From assembly GCF_900291465.1 (NCBI RefSeq), contig NZ_LT985808.1, positions 2,118,575-2,182,574 of the forward strand: a DNA stretch of 64,000 nucleotides, written 5' to 3'. Below, one piece after another: positions 27,738 to 35,002 of the stretch. The notes beneath the pieces are model-generated. The model was given only the letters and a program-made list of their open reading frames with translations. It had not been told where the DNA came from and did no database searches. The position numbers were made by a program, and so were the translations under genes. Position 1 is the stretch's first letter; every line of letters begins with the position of its first letter. The stretch is from Bacteroides sp. Marseille-P3684. GTDB lineage: Bacteria > Bacteroidota > Bacteroidia > Bacteroidales > Bacteroidaceae.

Positions 27738-28366
27738 AAAAGCTGGAATCTTCATTTAAGAATATGGTCATTGTGTTGACCGTAGTCGCTGTCGTAGCAG
27801 GCTTGTTGCTGGGCTATGTGAACAAGCTGACGGCTGAGCCGATTGCACAGGCGAATGCAAAAGCGTTGAGTGACGCCATTGCGTTGGTCGTTCCCGGTTT
27901 TGACAATGAGCCGGCAGCAAACCCTGACACTATTGAGGTGGATGGTGTGACCTATAAAATATATAAGGCTACGAAAGGAGACAAGTTCATCGGGGCGGCC
28001 GTCGAATCATCGGCAAATGGTTTTGGCGGAGCTTTGACGGTGTTGGTAGGATTTGACGCCGACGGCAAGATTATCGACTATTCCCTGTTGAGTCATGCCG
28101 AGACTCCAGGACTGGGTTCCAAGGCTGCCGACTGGTTTAAGAAAGGAGGCAAGGGAGACATTACCGGAAAGAACCCCGGTGATAAACCTCTGACGGTAAG
28201 TAAAGACGGAGGAGAGATTGATGCCATTACGGCATCGACCATTACGTCGCGTGCATTCCTGAATGCAGTCAATGCCGCCTACGCTGCCTATGCCAAGCAG
28301 AATGGAAATGAGGCGGCCGGTCTGAATGGAACGACAGGCGCCACCTCGCATGTAGAACAAAATTAA
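27734..28366 (+). CDS. rnfG: Rnf complex subunit RnfG
   Basis: A 210-residue subunit with one N-terminal membrane helix (about 12-28) and a periplasmic FMN_bind domain. The covalent flavin Thr is expected in DAITASTITSRAF (about residues 161-173). The family pattern is S/T-G-A-T, and here it reads TAST with the attachment Thr kept. GFDADGKIIDYSLLSHAETPG is the typical FMN_bind core. The Asn/Gly/Thr-rich last 25 residues look unstructured. Confidence 0.95.
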   Translation: MKKLESSFKNMVIVLTVVAVVAGLLLGYVNKLTAEPIAQANAKALSDAIALVVPGFDNEPAANPDTIEVDGVTYKIYKATKGDKFIGAAVESSANGFGGALTVLVGFDADGKIIDYSLLSHAETPGLGSKAADWFKKGGKGDITGKNPGDKPLTVSKDGGEIDAITASTITSRAFLNAVNAAYAAYAKQNGNEAAGLNGTTGATSHVEQN

Positions 28367-28379
28367 GAAAGGAGAGGCT

Positions 28380-28964
28380 ATGAATAATTTTAAAGTATTG
28401 ATGAACGGTATCGTCAAGGAGAATCCGACGTTCGTCCTGCTGCTGGGAATGTGTCCGACCTTGGGTACGACTTCCTCTGCCATTAACGGAATGGGCATGG
28501 GACTGGCTACGGCGTTTGTGCTCATTTGCTCCAATGTGGTGATATCGTTGATAAAGAATCTCATTCCGGATATGGTTCGTATTCCGGCCTTTGTCGTGGT
28601 CATCGCTTCGTTTGTGACTTTGCTCCAGATGGTGATGCAGGCATACGTTCCTGCCCTCTATGCAACTTTGGGATTGTTTATCCCTCTGATTGTGGTCAAT
28701 TGCATCTTGCTGGGACGTGCCGAAGCTTTTGCTGCCAAGAATGGTGCCGTCGCTTCGTTCTTCGACGGCTTGGGCATGGGACTTGGCTTTACAATTGCCC
28801 TGACCATCCTGGGTGGAATCCGTGAGTTCCTGGGTACAGGCAAGCTTTTCAATATTACCATAATGCCTGAGGACTATGGGATGCTGGTGTTTGTATTGGC
28901 ACCGGGAGCTTTCATTGCTCTTGGCTACCTGATTGCCATTGTGAATAGATTAAAGAAGGCATAA
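28380..28964 (+). CDS. rnfE: Rnf complex subunit RnfE
   Basis: Membrane subunit of 194 residues with six helices, paralogous to RnfA with inverted topology. Conserved half-motifs GMCPTLGTTSS (near residue 22) and VNCILLGRAEAFA (near 103) each supply a cysteine to the [2Fe-2S] cluster buried between RnfA and RnfE in known structures. It begins 13 nt after rnfG. Confidence 0.95.
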   Translation: MNNFKVLMNGIVKENPTFVLLLGMCPTLGTTSSAINGMGMGLATAFVLICSNVVISLIKNLIPDMVRIPAFVVVIASFVTLLQMVMQAYVPALYATLGLFIPLIVVNCILLGRAEAFAAKNGAVASFFDGLGMGLGFTIALTILGGIREFLGTGKLFNITIMPEDYGMLVFVLAPGAFIALGYLIAIVNRLKKA

Positions 28965-28981
28965 CCTCTAACTGTTGATTT

Positions 28982-29584
28982 ATGGAATACGTATTGATAT
29001 TTATTACAGCCATATTTGTGAACAACATTGTTTTGTCACAATTCTTGGGAATTTGTCCCTTCCTCGGGGTGTCAAAGAAGATAGAAACGGCCTGTGGTAT
29101 GGGAGCTGCCGTAGCATTTGTACTGACAATTGCTACCATTGTGACTTATGTCATCCAGAAGTTTGTACTGGATGCGTTCGGTATAGCCTACTTGCAGACG
29201 ATAGCCTTCATTCTGGTGATTGCCGCGTTGGTACAGATGGTGGAGATTATTCTGAAAAAGGTTTCTCCGGCTCTCTATCAGGCTTTGGGCGTTTTCCTGC
29301 CTTTGATTACAACCAACTGCTGCATCCTGGGTGTTACCATCTTGGTGATTCAAAAGGATTTTGACTTGCTGACGGGAGTTGTTTATGCCTTCTCTACGGC
29401 ACTTGGCTTTGCCTTGGCTCTTATCGTGTTTGCAGGTATTCGGGAGCAACTGGCCTTGGTCAATATTCCCAAAGGGATGCGGGGCATGTCCATCGCACTG
29501 GTGACAGCCGGTCTCCTGGCTATGGCCTTTATGGGATTCTCCGGGGTGGATAAGGGACTTTCGACCTTGTTTGGTTTGGATTGA
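28982..29584 (+). CDS. rnfA: Rnf complex subunit RnfA
   Basis: Last gene of the operon, 200 residues and six helices. GICPFLGVSKK (near residue 24) and TTNCCILGV (near 108) are the cysteine half-motifs pairing with RnfE. With this gene the set B-C-D-G-E-A is complete. The order BCDGEA is usual for Bacteroides and differs from ABCDGE in E. coli. A strong terminator follows at 29620-29680. Confidence 0.96.
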   Translation: MEYVLIFITAIFVNNIVLSQFLGICPFLGVSKKIETACGMGAAVAFVLTIATIVTYVIQKFVLDAFGIAYLQTIAFILVIAALVQMVEIILKKVSPALYQALGVFLPLITTNCCILGVTILVIQKDFDLLTGVVYAFSTALGFALALIVFAGIREQLALVNIPKGMRGMSIALVTAGLLAMAFMGFSGVDKGLSTLFGLD

Positions 29585-29619
29585 TTGGCAGATACGTTGC
29601 ATCTGTTCTGTATAAGAAG

Positions 29620-29680
29620 GGAACGGGTGGACAAGCGGGTGAGGGGACATTCCCTGCATGCTTGTCCACTCGTTCCTTTT
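29620..29680 (+). terminator. Rho-independent terminator of the rnf operon
   Basis: GGAACGGGTGGACAAGC pairs with GCTTGTCCACTCGTTCC (one G-T) and is followed by TTTT. The loop is about 23 nt. Confidence 0.8.
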
Positions 29681-29769
29681 CAGTCTGTTCCTCTTGTGAT
29701 TTTACTTTTGGGGCGGCTGATGTCTTGAAAATATATCCGGATGCACCGTTTTTTGTACAATGATTTTTT

Positions 29770-29777
29770 TACCTTTG
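29770..29777 (+). promoter_or_regulatory. -7 box upstream of nucleotidyltransferase-like gene
   Basis: TACCTTTG, 25 nt before the chosen start codon at 29802. An in-frame upstream ATG at 29760 would lie inside or before this box and is therefore rejected. Confidence 0.6.
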
Positions 29778-29801
29778 CGAGAGATTAAAATCAGGAAAAG
29801 A

Positions 29802-30722
29802 ATGATAGCACCACTTGTGATTTTAGCTGCAACGATGGGAAACCGTTATGGCGGTCTGAAGTACCTTGACGGTATCGGGCCACATGGTGAAACTATCCTT
29901 GATTATTCGGTTTATGATGCCATTCAAGTAGGGTTTAAACGTATCATTTTTGTAATAAACCCCTCTTTTGAAAAAGCTTTTAAGGAAACTATTTCTTCCA
30001 AATACAAGTCTGTGGTAGATGTTGACTACGTCTACCAGGATGTGACCGATGTCCCGGAGGCCTGGAGGAATCCGAAGCGGACGGCATTGTGGGGCTCTGC
30101 ACATGCGTTGTTACGCGGACGCAGCCTGCTGGAGGGTGGCCCGTTTGCTGTAATCAATGCGGTGAACTTCTATCAACGGGAGAGCTTCGAACTGCTTTAT
30201 CATGGTCTGCAGTCGTTGGAAAGTGCCTCTTATGACGCATTCTTTGTCGGTTACAAACTGGCAAATGTCTTGCCGGAATCGGGAGGAGCCAACCGGGGAA
30301 TCTGTCAGCTCGACGATGACGGGTATCTGTTGCATGTGGACGAACTGGCCGGTGTGGAGCGGGTCGGAGGACATCCCATGTACAAGGATGCCGGAAACGT
30401 GTGGGTCAATCTGGATGAGCAGGCATGTGTGTCCATGAACATGTGGGGATTTACACCACGTGTCTTTGATGCGTTGGACCGGGGCTTTGACCGGTTTGTC
30501 AGGCAGCATGGCATGGACACGAAACAGGCTTACATCTTGCCGGAGTTCGTGAATGAGTGGATTGATGAGGGGGCTCGGGTCCGCCACTTGCCGACTGCCG
30601 CACGATGGATGGCACTGGTCTCACCGGATGATAAGAGCCAGACCTTGTTACGTATGAATGAGATGATTCGTAAAGGGGTATATCCTTTGCGGTTGTTTGC
30701 AGAAGAACAGCATGAAATGTGA
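29802..30722 (+). CDS. Nucleotidyltransferase-like protein, probably sugar-related
   Basis: A 306-residue protein beginning MIAPLVILAATMGNRYGGLK. The N-terminal part resembles the Rossmann-like fold of sugar-1-phosphate nucleotidyltransferases (hydrophobic strand, then GxRxGGxK-like loop with Lys, then ILDYSVYDAIQVGFKRIIFV). However, the classical GxGxRxxPLT signature is only partly kept, so catalysis is uncertain. A later segment (PFAVINAVNFYQRESF) corresponds to the metal/nucleotide region. It lies 22 nt upstream of galE and is probably co-transcribed, which supports a role in nucleotide-sugar metabolism. Confidence 0.75.
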   Translation: MIAPLVILAATMGNRYGGLKYLDGIGPHGETILDYSVYDAIQVGFKRIIFVINPSFEKAFKETISSKYKSVVDVDYVYQDVTDVPEAWRNPKRTALWGSAHALLRGRSLLEGGPFAVINAVNFYQRESFELLYHGLQSLESASYDAFFVGYKLANVLPESGGANRGICQLDDDGYLLHVDELAGVERVGGHPMYKDAGNVWVNLDEQACVSMNMWGFTPRVFDALDRGFDRFVRQHGMDTKQAYILPEFVNEWIDEGARVRHLPTAARWMALVSPDDKSQTLLRMNEMIRKGVYPLRLFAEEQHEM

Positions 30723-30744
30723 CACAACTAAATATGAAATTAGT

Positions 30745-31779
30745 ATGAAAGGAAAAATTTTGGTGACCGGAGGAACCGGTTATATTGGTTCGCATACGGT
30801 CGTAGAGCTTCAAAATAGCGGTTATGAAGTGGTTATTGTGGACAACTTGTCCAACTCGCGTGCCGATGTTGTGGACAATATAGAGCAGATTACCGGTGTT
30901 CGACCGGCATTTGAACAGGTGGACTGCCTGGATTATGCTGCACTTGAAGAGGTATTCCGCAAGCATGAAGGCATTTGTGCCATCATTCACTTTGCAGCCA
31001 GCAAGGCGGTCGGGGAGTCGGTTCAGAAGCCTTTGTTGTATTACCGGAACAACCTGGTGTCGCTCATCAATTTGCTGGAGCTGATGCCCAACTATGCGGT
31101 AAAAGGCATTGTCTTCTCTTCTTCGTGCACCGTTTACGGACAGCCGGACGTGTTGCCGGTCACCGAAGATGCTCCTATCAAGAAAGCGGAATCGCCCTAC
31201 GGCAATACCAAGCAAATCAATGAAGAGATTATTCAAGACACGGTGAAGTCCGGTTCTCCGATTCGTGCCATCTTGTTGCGTTACTTCAATCCGATTGGTG
31301 CGCATCCCAGCGGACTTATCGGTGAGCTGCCGAACGGGGTGCCCATGAACCTGATTCCTTTCCTGACTCAGACTGCCATCGGAATCCGCGAAAAGCTGAG
31401 TGTCTTTGGAGATGATTACCATACTCCGGACGGTTCCTGCATCCGCGATTATATCAATGTGGTTGACCTGGCGAAAGCACACGTCCATGCCATTGCCCGT
31501 ATGCTGGAAGACAAGCAGGACGAGAAGGTTGAAGTCTTCAATATCGGTACCGGACGCGGATTGTCCGTGCTGGAGTTGATTCATGCTTTCGAGTCAGCTA
31601 CCGGCGTAAAGCTGAACTATCAGATTACAGGACGCCGTGCGGGCGATATCGAGCAGGTCTGGGCAAATCCGGAGAAAGCAAATAAGGTGTTGGGATGGAA
31701 AGCTGAAACCAGCATCGAAGATACGCTTCGCTCTGCCTGGAACTGGCAGTTGAAACTGCGTGAAAGAGGTATTCAATAA
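30745..31779 (+). CDS. galE: UDP-glucose 4-epimerase
   Basis: Interconverts UDP-glucose and UDP-galactose. 344 residues, extended SDR fold: the NAD-binding GGTGYIGSHT is at about residues 8-17, the catalytic Ser in SSSCTVYG near 124, and Tyr-x-x-x-Lys in SPYGNTKQ near 150. YFNPIGAHPSG and GDDYHTPDGSCIRDYI are typical GalE substrate-site segments. The start at 30745 (MKGKILVTGG) is set by the Rossmann motif. It completes the Leloir-type route with galM and galK found 23 kb away. A terminator follows at 31807-31840. Confidence 0.95.
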   Translation: MKGKILVTGGTGYIGSHTVVELQNSGYEVVIVDNLSNSRADVVDNIEQITGVRPAFEQVDCLDYAALEEVFRKHEGICAIIHFAASKAVGESVQKPLLYYRNNLVSLINLLELMPNYAVKGIVFSSSCTVYGQPDVLPVTEDAPIKKAESPYGNTKQINEEIIQDTVKSGSPIRAILLRYFNPIGAHPSGLIGELPNGVPMNLIPFLTQTAIGIREKLSVFGDDYHTPDGSCIRDYINVVDLAKAHVHAIARMLEDKQDEKVEVFNIGTGRGLSVLELIHAFESATGVKLNYQITGRRAGDIEQVWANPEKANKVLGWKAETSIEDTLRSAWNWQLKLRERGIQ

Positions 31780-31806
31780 GAGATATGATTTGAACAGGAT
31801 ATCGGA

Positions 31807-31840
31807 GAGGTTGCTTGCAAAGGAAGAGCAACCTCTTTTT
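31807..31840 (+). terminator. Terminator after galE
   Basis: GAGGTTGC pairs with GCAACCTC, followed by TTTTT. A typical intrinsic terminator. Confidence 0.8.
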
Positions 31841-31878
31841 ACTGTCCGTTTGCGAACTACAAACTAAACTATCGGTTT

Positions 31879-33030
31879 ATGAAAAAAGGACTTTACGCGT
31901 TGTCCTTCGGGACCTTCGGCTTAGGCATTGCTGAATACATCATGATGAGTATCTTGCCCGATGTGGCAGCAGACTTCGGTGTCTCATTGCCTGAGACCGG
32001 GCATCTGATTTCCGCCTATGCGTTAGGAGTCTGTGTCGGAGCACCCTTACTGGTAATTGTAACCCGGAATTGGCCGCTGAAAACCATTCTGTATGCCTTG
32101 ATGACATTGTTCATTGTGGGTAATCTGGTGACCACGCTCTCACCGAACTATTGGTTGACGCTTTGCGCCCGTTTTGTTTCCGGAATGCCTCATGGAGCTT
32201 ATTTCGGAACCGGCGTCATCATTGCCAATCATCTGGCAGAGAAAGGTAAAAGTACGTCGGCTGTTGCCACCATGGTCATGGGCATGACAGTAGCCAACCT
32301 GATGGGAGTTCCCTTGGGCAACCTTCTCGGGCATTATCTGTCGTGGCGAGTCGTGTTTGCTTTTGCCACCGTATGGGGATTGGTCACGGTATGGTTCATC
32401 TGTCGGTGGATACCGGTCTTGCCGGCCATGCCGAAGACGAACATGAAAGGTCAGTTCCGCTTTCTGAAAAAGCCGCAACCCTGGCTGCTGGCTGCAGCGA
32501 CTGTCTTGGGAAACGGGGGCATCTTCTGTTGGTATAGTTACATCAATCCCTTGATGACCGATGTGTCGGGGTATCCAGTGGGAGTTATGCCGATTCTGAT
32601 GTTGTTGGCAGGCGGAAGCATGTGTGTGGGCAATTACCTGGGAGGCGTCCTTTCCGACCGGTTTACTCCGGCACGTGTCTCCATGCTTACTCAGTTGGTT
32701 GCCTGCCTGTCATTGCTGTCCATCTTCTTGATGGCTTCGTATGCCTGGTTGTCTTTGCTGTTGATGTGTATTACGACCGGTTGTCTGTTTGCGCTTTCAT
32801 CTCCCCAGCAACTGTTGCTTTTGCGTCATTCGCCGGGTGGAGAACTGATGGGCGGTGCCATGGTTCAGCTGGCTTTTAACCTGGGCAATGCATTGGGAGC
32901 CTTTTTCGGCGGATTACCGATTGATGCCGGATGGGGCGTCCGCTATTCTGCATTGATAGGCTCTTTATTCGCCTTGGTCGGCACTCTGGTGTTTGTCGTC
33001 TTTATCCGTCGGTATGAACGGAATGAATAG
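31879..33030 (+). CDS. MFS transporter of the AraJ/sugar-efflux type
   Basis: Inner-membrane exporter of 383 residues with 12 predicted helices. The N-terminal LSFGTFGLGIAEYIMMSILPDVA and the loop after helix 2-3 match the arabinose-efflux-permease (AraJ/YdhP) group of drug:H+ antiporters. Substrates of this group are uncertain (drugs or sugars). The gene is not linked to the ara cluster 13 kb away. It is followed after 17-60 nt by the second palindrome array and then a convergent gene. Confidence 0.88.
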   Translation: MKKGLYALSFGTFGLGIAEYIMMSILPDVAADFGVSLPETGHLISAYALGVCVGAPLLVIVTRNWPLKTILYALMTLFIVGNLVTTLSPNYWLTLCARFVSGMPHGAYFGTGVIIANHLAEKGKSTSAVATMVMGMTVANLMGVPLGNLLGHYLSWRVVFAFATVWGLVTVWFICRWIPVLPAMPKTNMKGQFRFLKKPQPWLLAAATVLGNGGIFCWYSYINPLMTDVSGYPVGVMPILMLLAGGSMCVGNYLGGVLSDRFTPARVSMLTQLVACLSLLSIFLMASYAWLSLLLMCITTGCLFALSSPQQLLLLRHSPGGELMGGAMVQLAFNLGNALGAFFGGLPIDAGWGVRYSALIGSLFALVGTLVFVVFIRRYERNE

Positions 33031-33047
33031 GCCGGCTTTATTGCGCT

Positions 33048-33152
33048 GACAAGTGCCGGTTCGTTTGGATACAAGTACGGCTTAGATGGACCTAAGTATA
33101 ATACTTTGATACCCTAAGTATAATACTTAGGCAGGCTAAGTATGATACTTAG
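33048..33152. repeat. Second 22-bp-period palindrome array
   Basis: Three clear 17-nt palindromes start at 33092, 33114 and 33136 (CTAAGTATAATACTTTG, CTAAGTATAATACTTAG, CTAAGTATGATACTTAG), exactly 22 bp apart. Decayed units are recognisable at 33070 and perhaps 33048. Unit sequence and period are the same as units 5-7 of the array at 19002-19239. It lies between the convergent MFS and YeiH-type genes. Confidence 0.8.
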
Positions 33153-33219
33153 GTCCGTCTGTCCGCCACTTCAGTGAAGCACGAAGGCTACATGTATGAG
33201 GTCTGCGTGCTTTACTGGT

Positions 33220-34296
33220 TTATGCTAAGGCTGGTGCCAGATACTTTGCCATGATGTATCCACCGCCCAACAGCCAGATGTAAATGACGAAAGCCAGGAT
33301 GAACGGTTTGGCTCCCGCCTGCTTGAACTTGTCGAAGCTTGTTTCGGCACCCAGTGCTGTCATTGCCATGGTGAGCAAGAAGTTGTCCAGTGTCGTAATG
33401 GCTTTCAGTCCGCTGTGCAGTGCCTCCGTCGGGATGAAACTGCATGCCTGAAGCAATGAGTTGAGACCGATGACGAGGATAAATCCAAAGGCAAACCAGG
33501 GAATGGTAATTTTGCTTTTCCCGTCCTTTGAGACATCCGTATGGCGGTGATGCCGTACCCGGGCGATGATATAACTCATAATGAGCAGCACGGGAGCCAG
33601 CATCATCACACGGATCATTTTGGTAATGGTAGCCTGGTCGGCAAGATGGAGGGCACCGGTGGCATCCATGGCATTCCCGGCACCCACGACATGCGCCACT
33701 TCGTGCAGGGTCGAACCGGTATAGATGGCCATGCTCTGAGGATCAAGGTCAACGATGCCGGTACGATACATGATAGGGTAGAGGAACATGGAGATGGTGC
33801 CGAAGATGACCACCGTGGAGACGGCGATGGCTGTTTTATAAGGCGCACATTTGACCACTGGTTCAGCACCCAGAACTGCTGCTGCGCCACAAATGGCACT
33901 ACCGGTGGAAGTCATCAGAGCGGTTTTTTCGTCCATCTTCAGGATGCGTCCGACAATCATTCCCAGTGCAAGGGTAATGAAAATGACAATGGCATCGATG
34001 ACAACTGCGGGCAATCCGATTTCCATGACTTGTTGGAAGGTCAGTCGGAAACCGTAGAGCACGATACCTGTGCGTAGAATCTGTTTGGTACACAGTTTGA
34101 TACCCGGTACCCAGGTTTCGGGCAGTTGGTTCCGAAGGCTGTTGGCATAAAGCATACCCAGGATGATTCCCACAATGAGTGGACTGAATGACAATTGTTG
34201 GACGAAGGGGATTTCGGCGATGTAGAAAGCCGAGCAGGAGAAAAGTACAATCAGCAATACACCGTGCAGGGTGCTGGCTCGTTTTTCTGAAAACAT
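33220..34296 (-). CDS. YeiH-family putative anion (sulfate) exporter
   Basis: Membrane protein of 358 residues with about 10 helices, family Cons_hypoth698/YeiH. Typical segments are LIVGIILGMLYAN, GSAICGAAAVLGAEPVV and STLHEVAHVVGAGNAMD. The family is annotated as a putative sulfate exporter, but experimental support is thin and I give the function as tentative. A consensus promoter lies at 34342-34372. Confidence 0.87.
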   Translation of the reverse strand: MFSEKRASTLHGVLLIVLFSCSAFYIAEIPFVQQLSFSPLIVGIILGMLYANSLRNQLPETWVPGIKLCTKQILRTGIVLYGFRLTFQQVMEIGLPAVVIDAIVIFITLALGMIVGRILKMDEKTALMTSTGSAICGAAAVLGAEPVVKCAPYKTAIAVSTVVIFGTISMFLYPIMYRTGIVDLDPQSMAIYTGSTLHEVAHVVGAGNAMDATGALHLADQATITKMIRVMMLAPVLLIMSYIIARVRHHRHTDVSKDGKSKITIPWFAFGFILVIGLNSLLQACSFIPTEALHSGLKAITTLDNFLLTMAMTALGAETSFDKFKQAGAKPFILAFVIYIWLLGGGYIMAKYLAPALA

Positions 34297-34341
34297 AGTG
34301 GTTGTCAGTTTATGAATTAGTATTTTTTTGTTTTACGTCGG

Positions 34342-34372
34342 CAAAGGTACAGTTTATGCCAAGGCCGTCCAA
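34342..34372 (-). promoter_or_regulatory. Promoter of the YeiH-type gene
   Basis: Minus strand TTG (34370-34372), exactly 20 nt, TACCTTTG (34342-34349). The -7 box is 45 nt upstream of the start codon. Confidence 0.75.
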
Positions 34373-34480
34373 TTGTCTTTTTATTATAGGATATAACTAA
34401 ATCTTATAAAGCAAGTTCTGAAAGGTTTAATAGCTTCTAGTTAAATAATGTTTAAATATGAAAGTTGCAGGGGGTAATGC

Positions 34481-34580
34481 TTGTGCGGATGAGTTTTTCC
34501 CCTTACATTTGCAATGTGTTTTTCATAGTATTAGATTTAAGGTTAAGTAAAGGTTGGGTCAAAGCGTTGACCCTTTTTTT
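34481..34580 (+). ncRNA. Candidate small RNA with own promoter and terminator
   Basis: A complete small transcription unit with no convincing reading frame. The promoter is TTG (34481-34483), 20 nt, TACATTTG (34504-34511). The predicted RNA starts near 34516 and ends at an intrinsic terminator GGGTCAA-AGCG-TTGACCC plus seven T (34556-34580), so it is about 65 nt. The middle (TTTTTCATAGTATTAGATT, then TAAGGTTAA) looks like a sequence I associate with conserved Bacteroidales small RNAs of the Bacteroidales-1 type, but I cannot confirm that. The overlapping 88-codon frame runs through the terminator and is rejected. Confidence 0.6.
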
Positions 34581-34957
34581 ATGTCCTTTCGTTTCTGTTG
34601 CACAGTCAGTCATCGTTCTTCATTCATTCCGTTTAGCATCAGCCTTGAATTTATCGTGCAATGATTTGAAAAGAGTCTTTCAAGGATGCTCTGGCTCAAT
34701 CTGCCAAAGGCAAATGGCAAGCATTTTGTAGGCATTTAAAGAGACGTTTGCCGGCGGTTTGATGACAGGAAGTAATTTCGGCAATTTTTTTACAATTGTC
34801 AAGAGATAGGATTGGTACATCATTTTTAATAAAAGCTTGGCGAAACAGCCCTGTTATTAGAATCGGTTACATCTGTAAACCTATCAAAAAAACATTAAAT
34901 TTGCCGGTGCTCTCCGTAATTTATAGATTTTTTGTATCATTCTTCGTTAAGAATACG
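34581..34957. other. AT-rich intergenic region before the DsbD-type gene
   Basis: About 375 bp of low-complexity, AT-rich sequence with no convincing gene or strong hairpin. The promoter of the next gene lies at its right end. Confidence 0.5.
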
Positions 34958-34965
34958 TACTTTTG
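34958..34965 (+). promoter_or_regulatory. -7 box of the DsbD-type gene
   Basis: TACTTTTG, 37 nt upstream of the start codon. A TTTG at 34931-34934 is 23 nt further up, slightly long for this promoter class. Confidence 0.55.
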
Positions 34966-35002
34966 CGACATAAAGTTTTAATCAATTAAATAGATCTACA
35001 GG

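Noticed and set aside
29760-29801. Earlier ATG start for the nucleotidyltransferase-like gene
   Set aside because: It would place the start codon upstream of the -7 box at 29770-29777, so it could not be on the transcript.
34465-34731. 88-codon frame over the candidate sRNA
   Set aside because: It runs straight through a promoter and an intrinsic terminator and has no family features.
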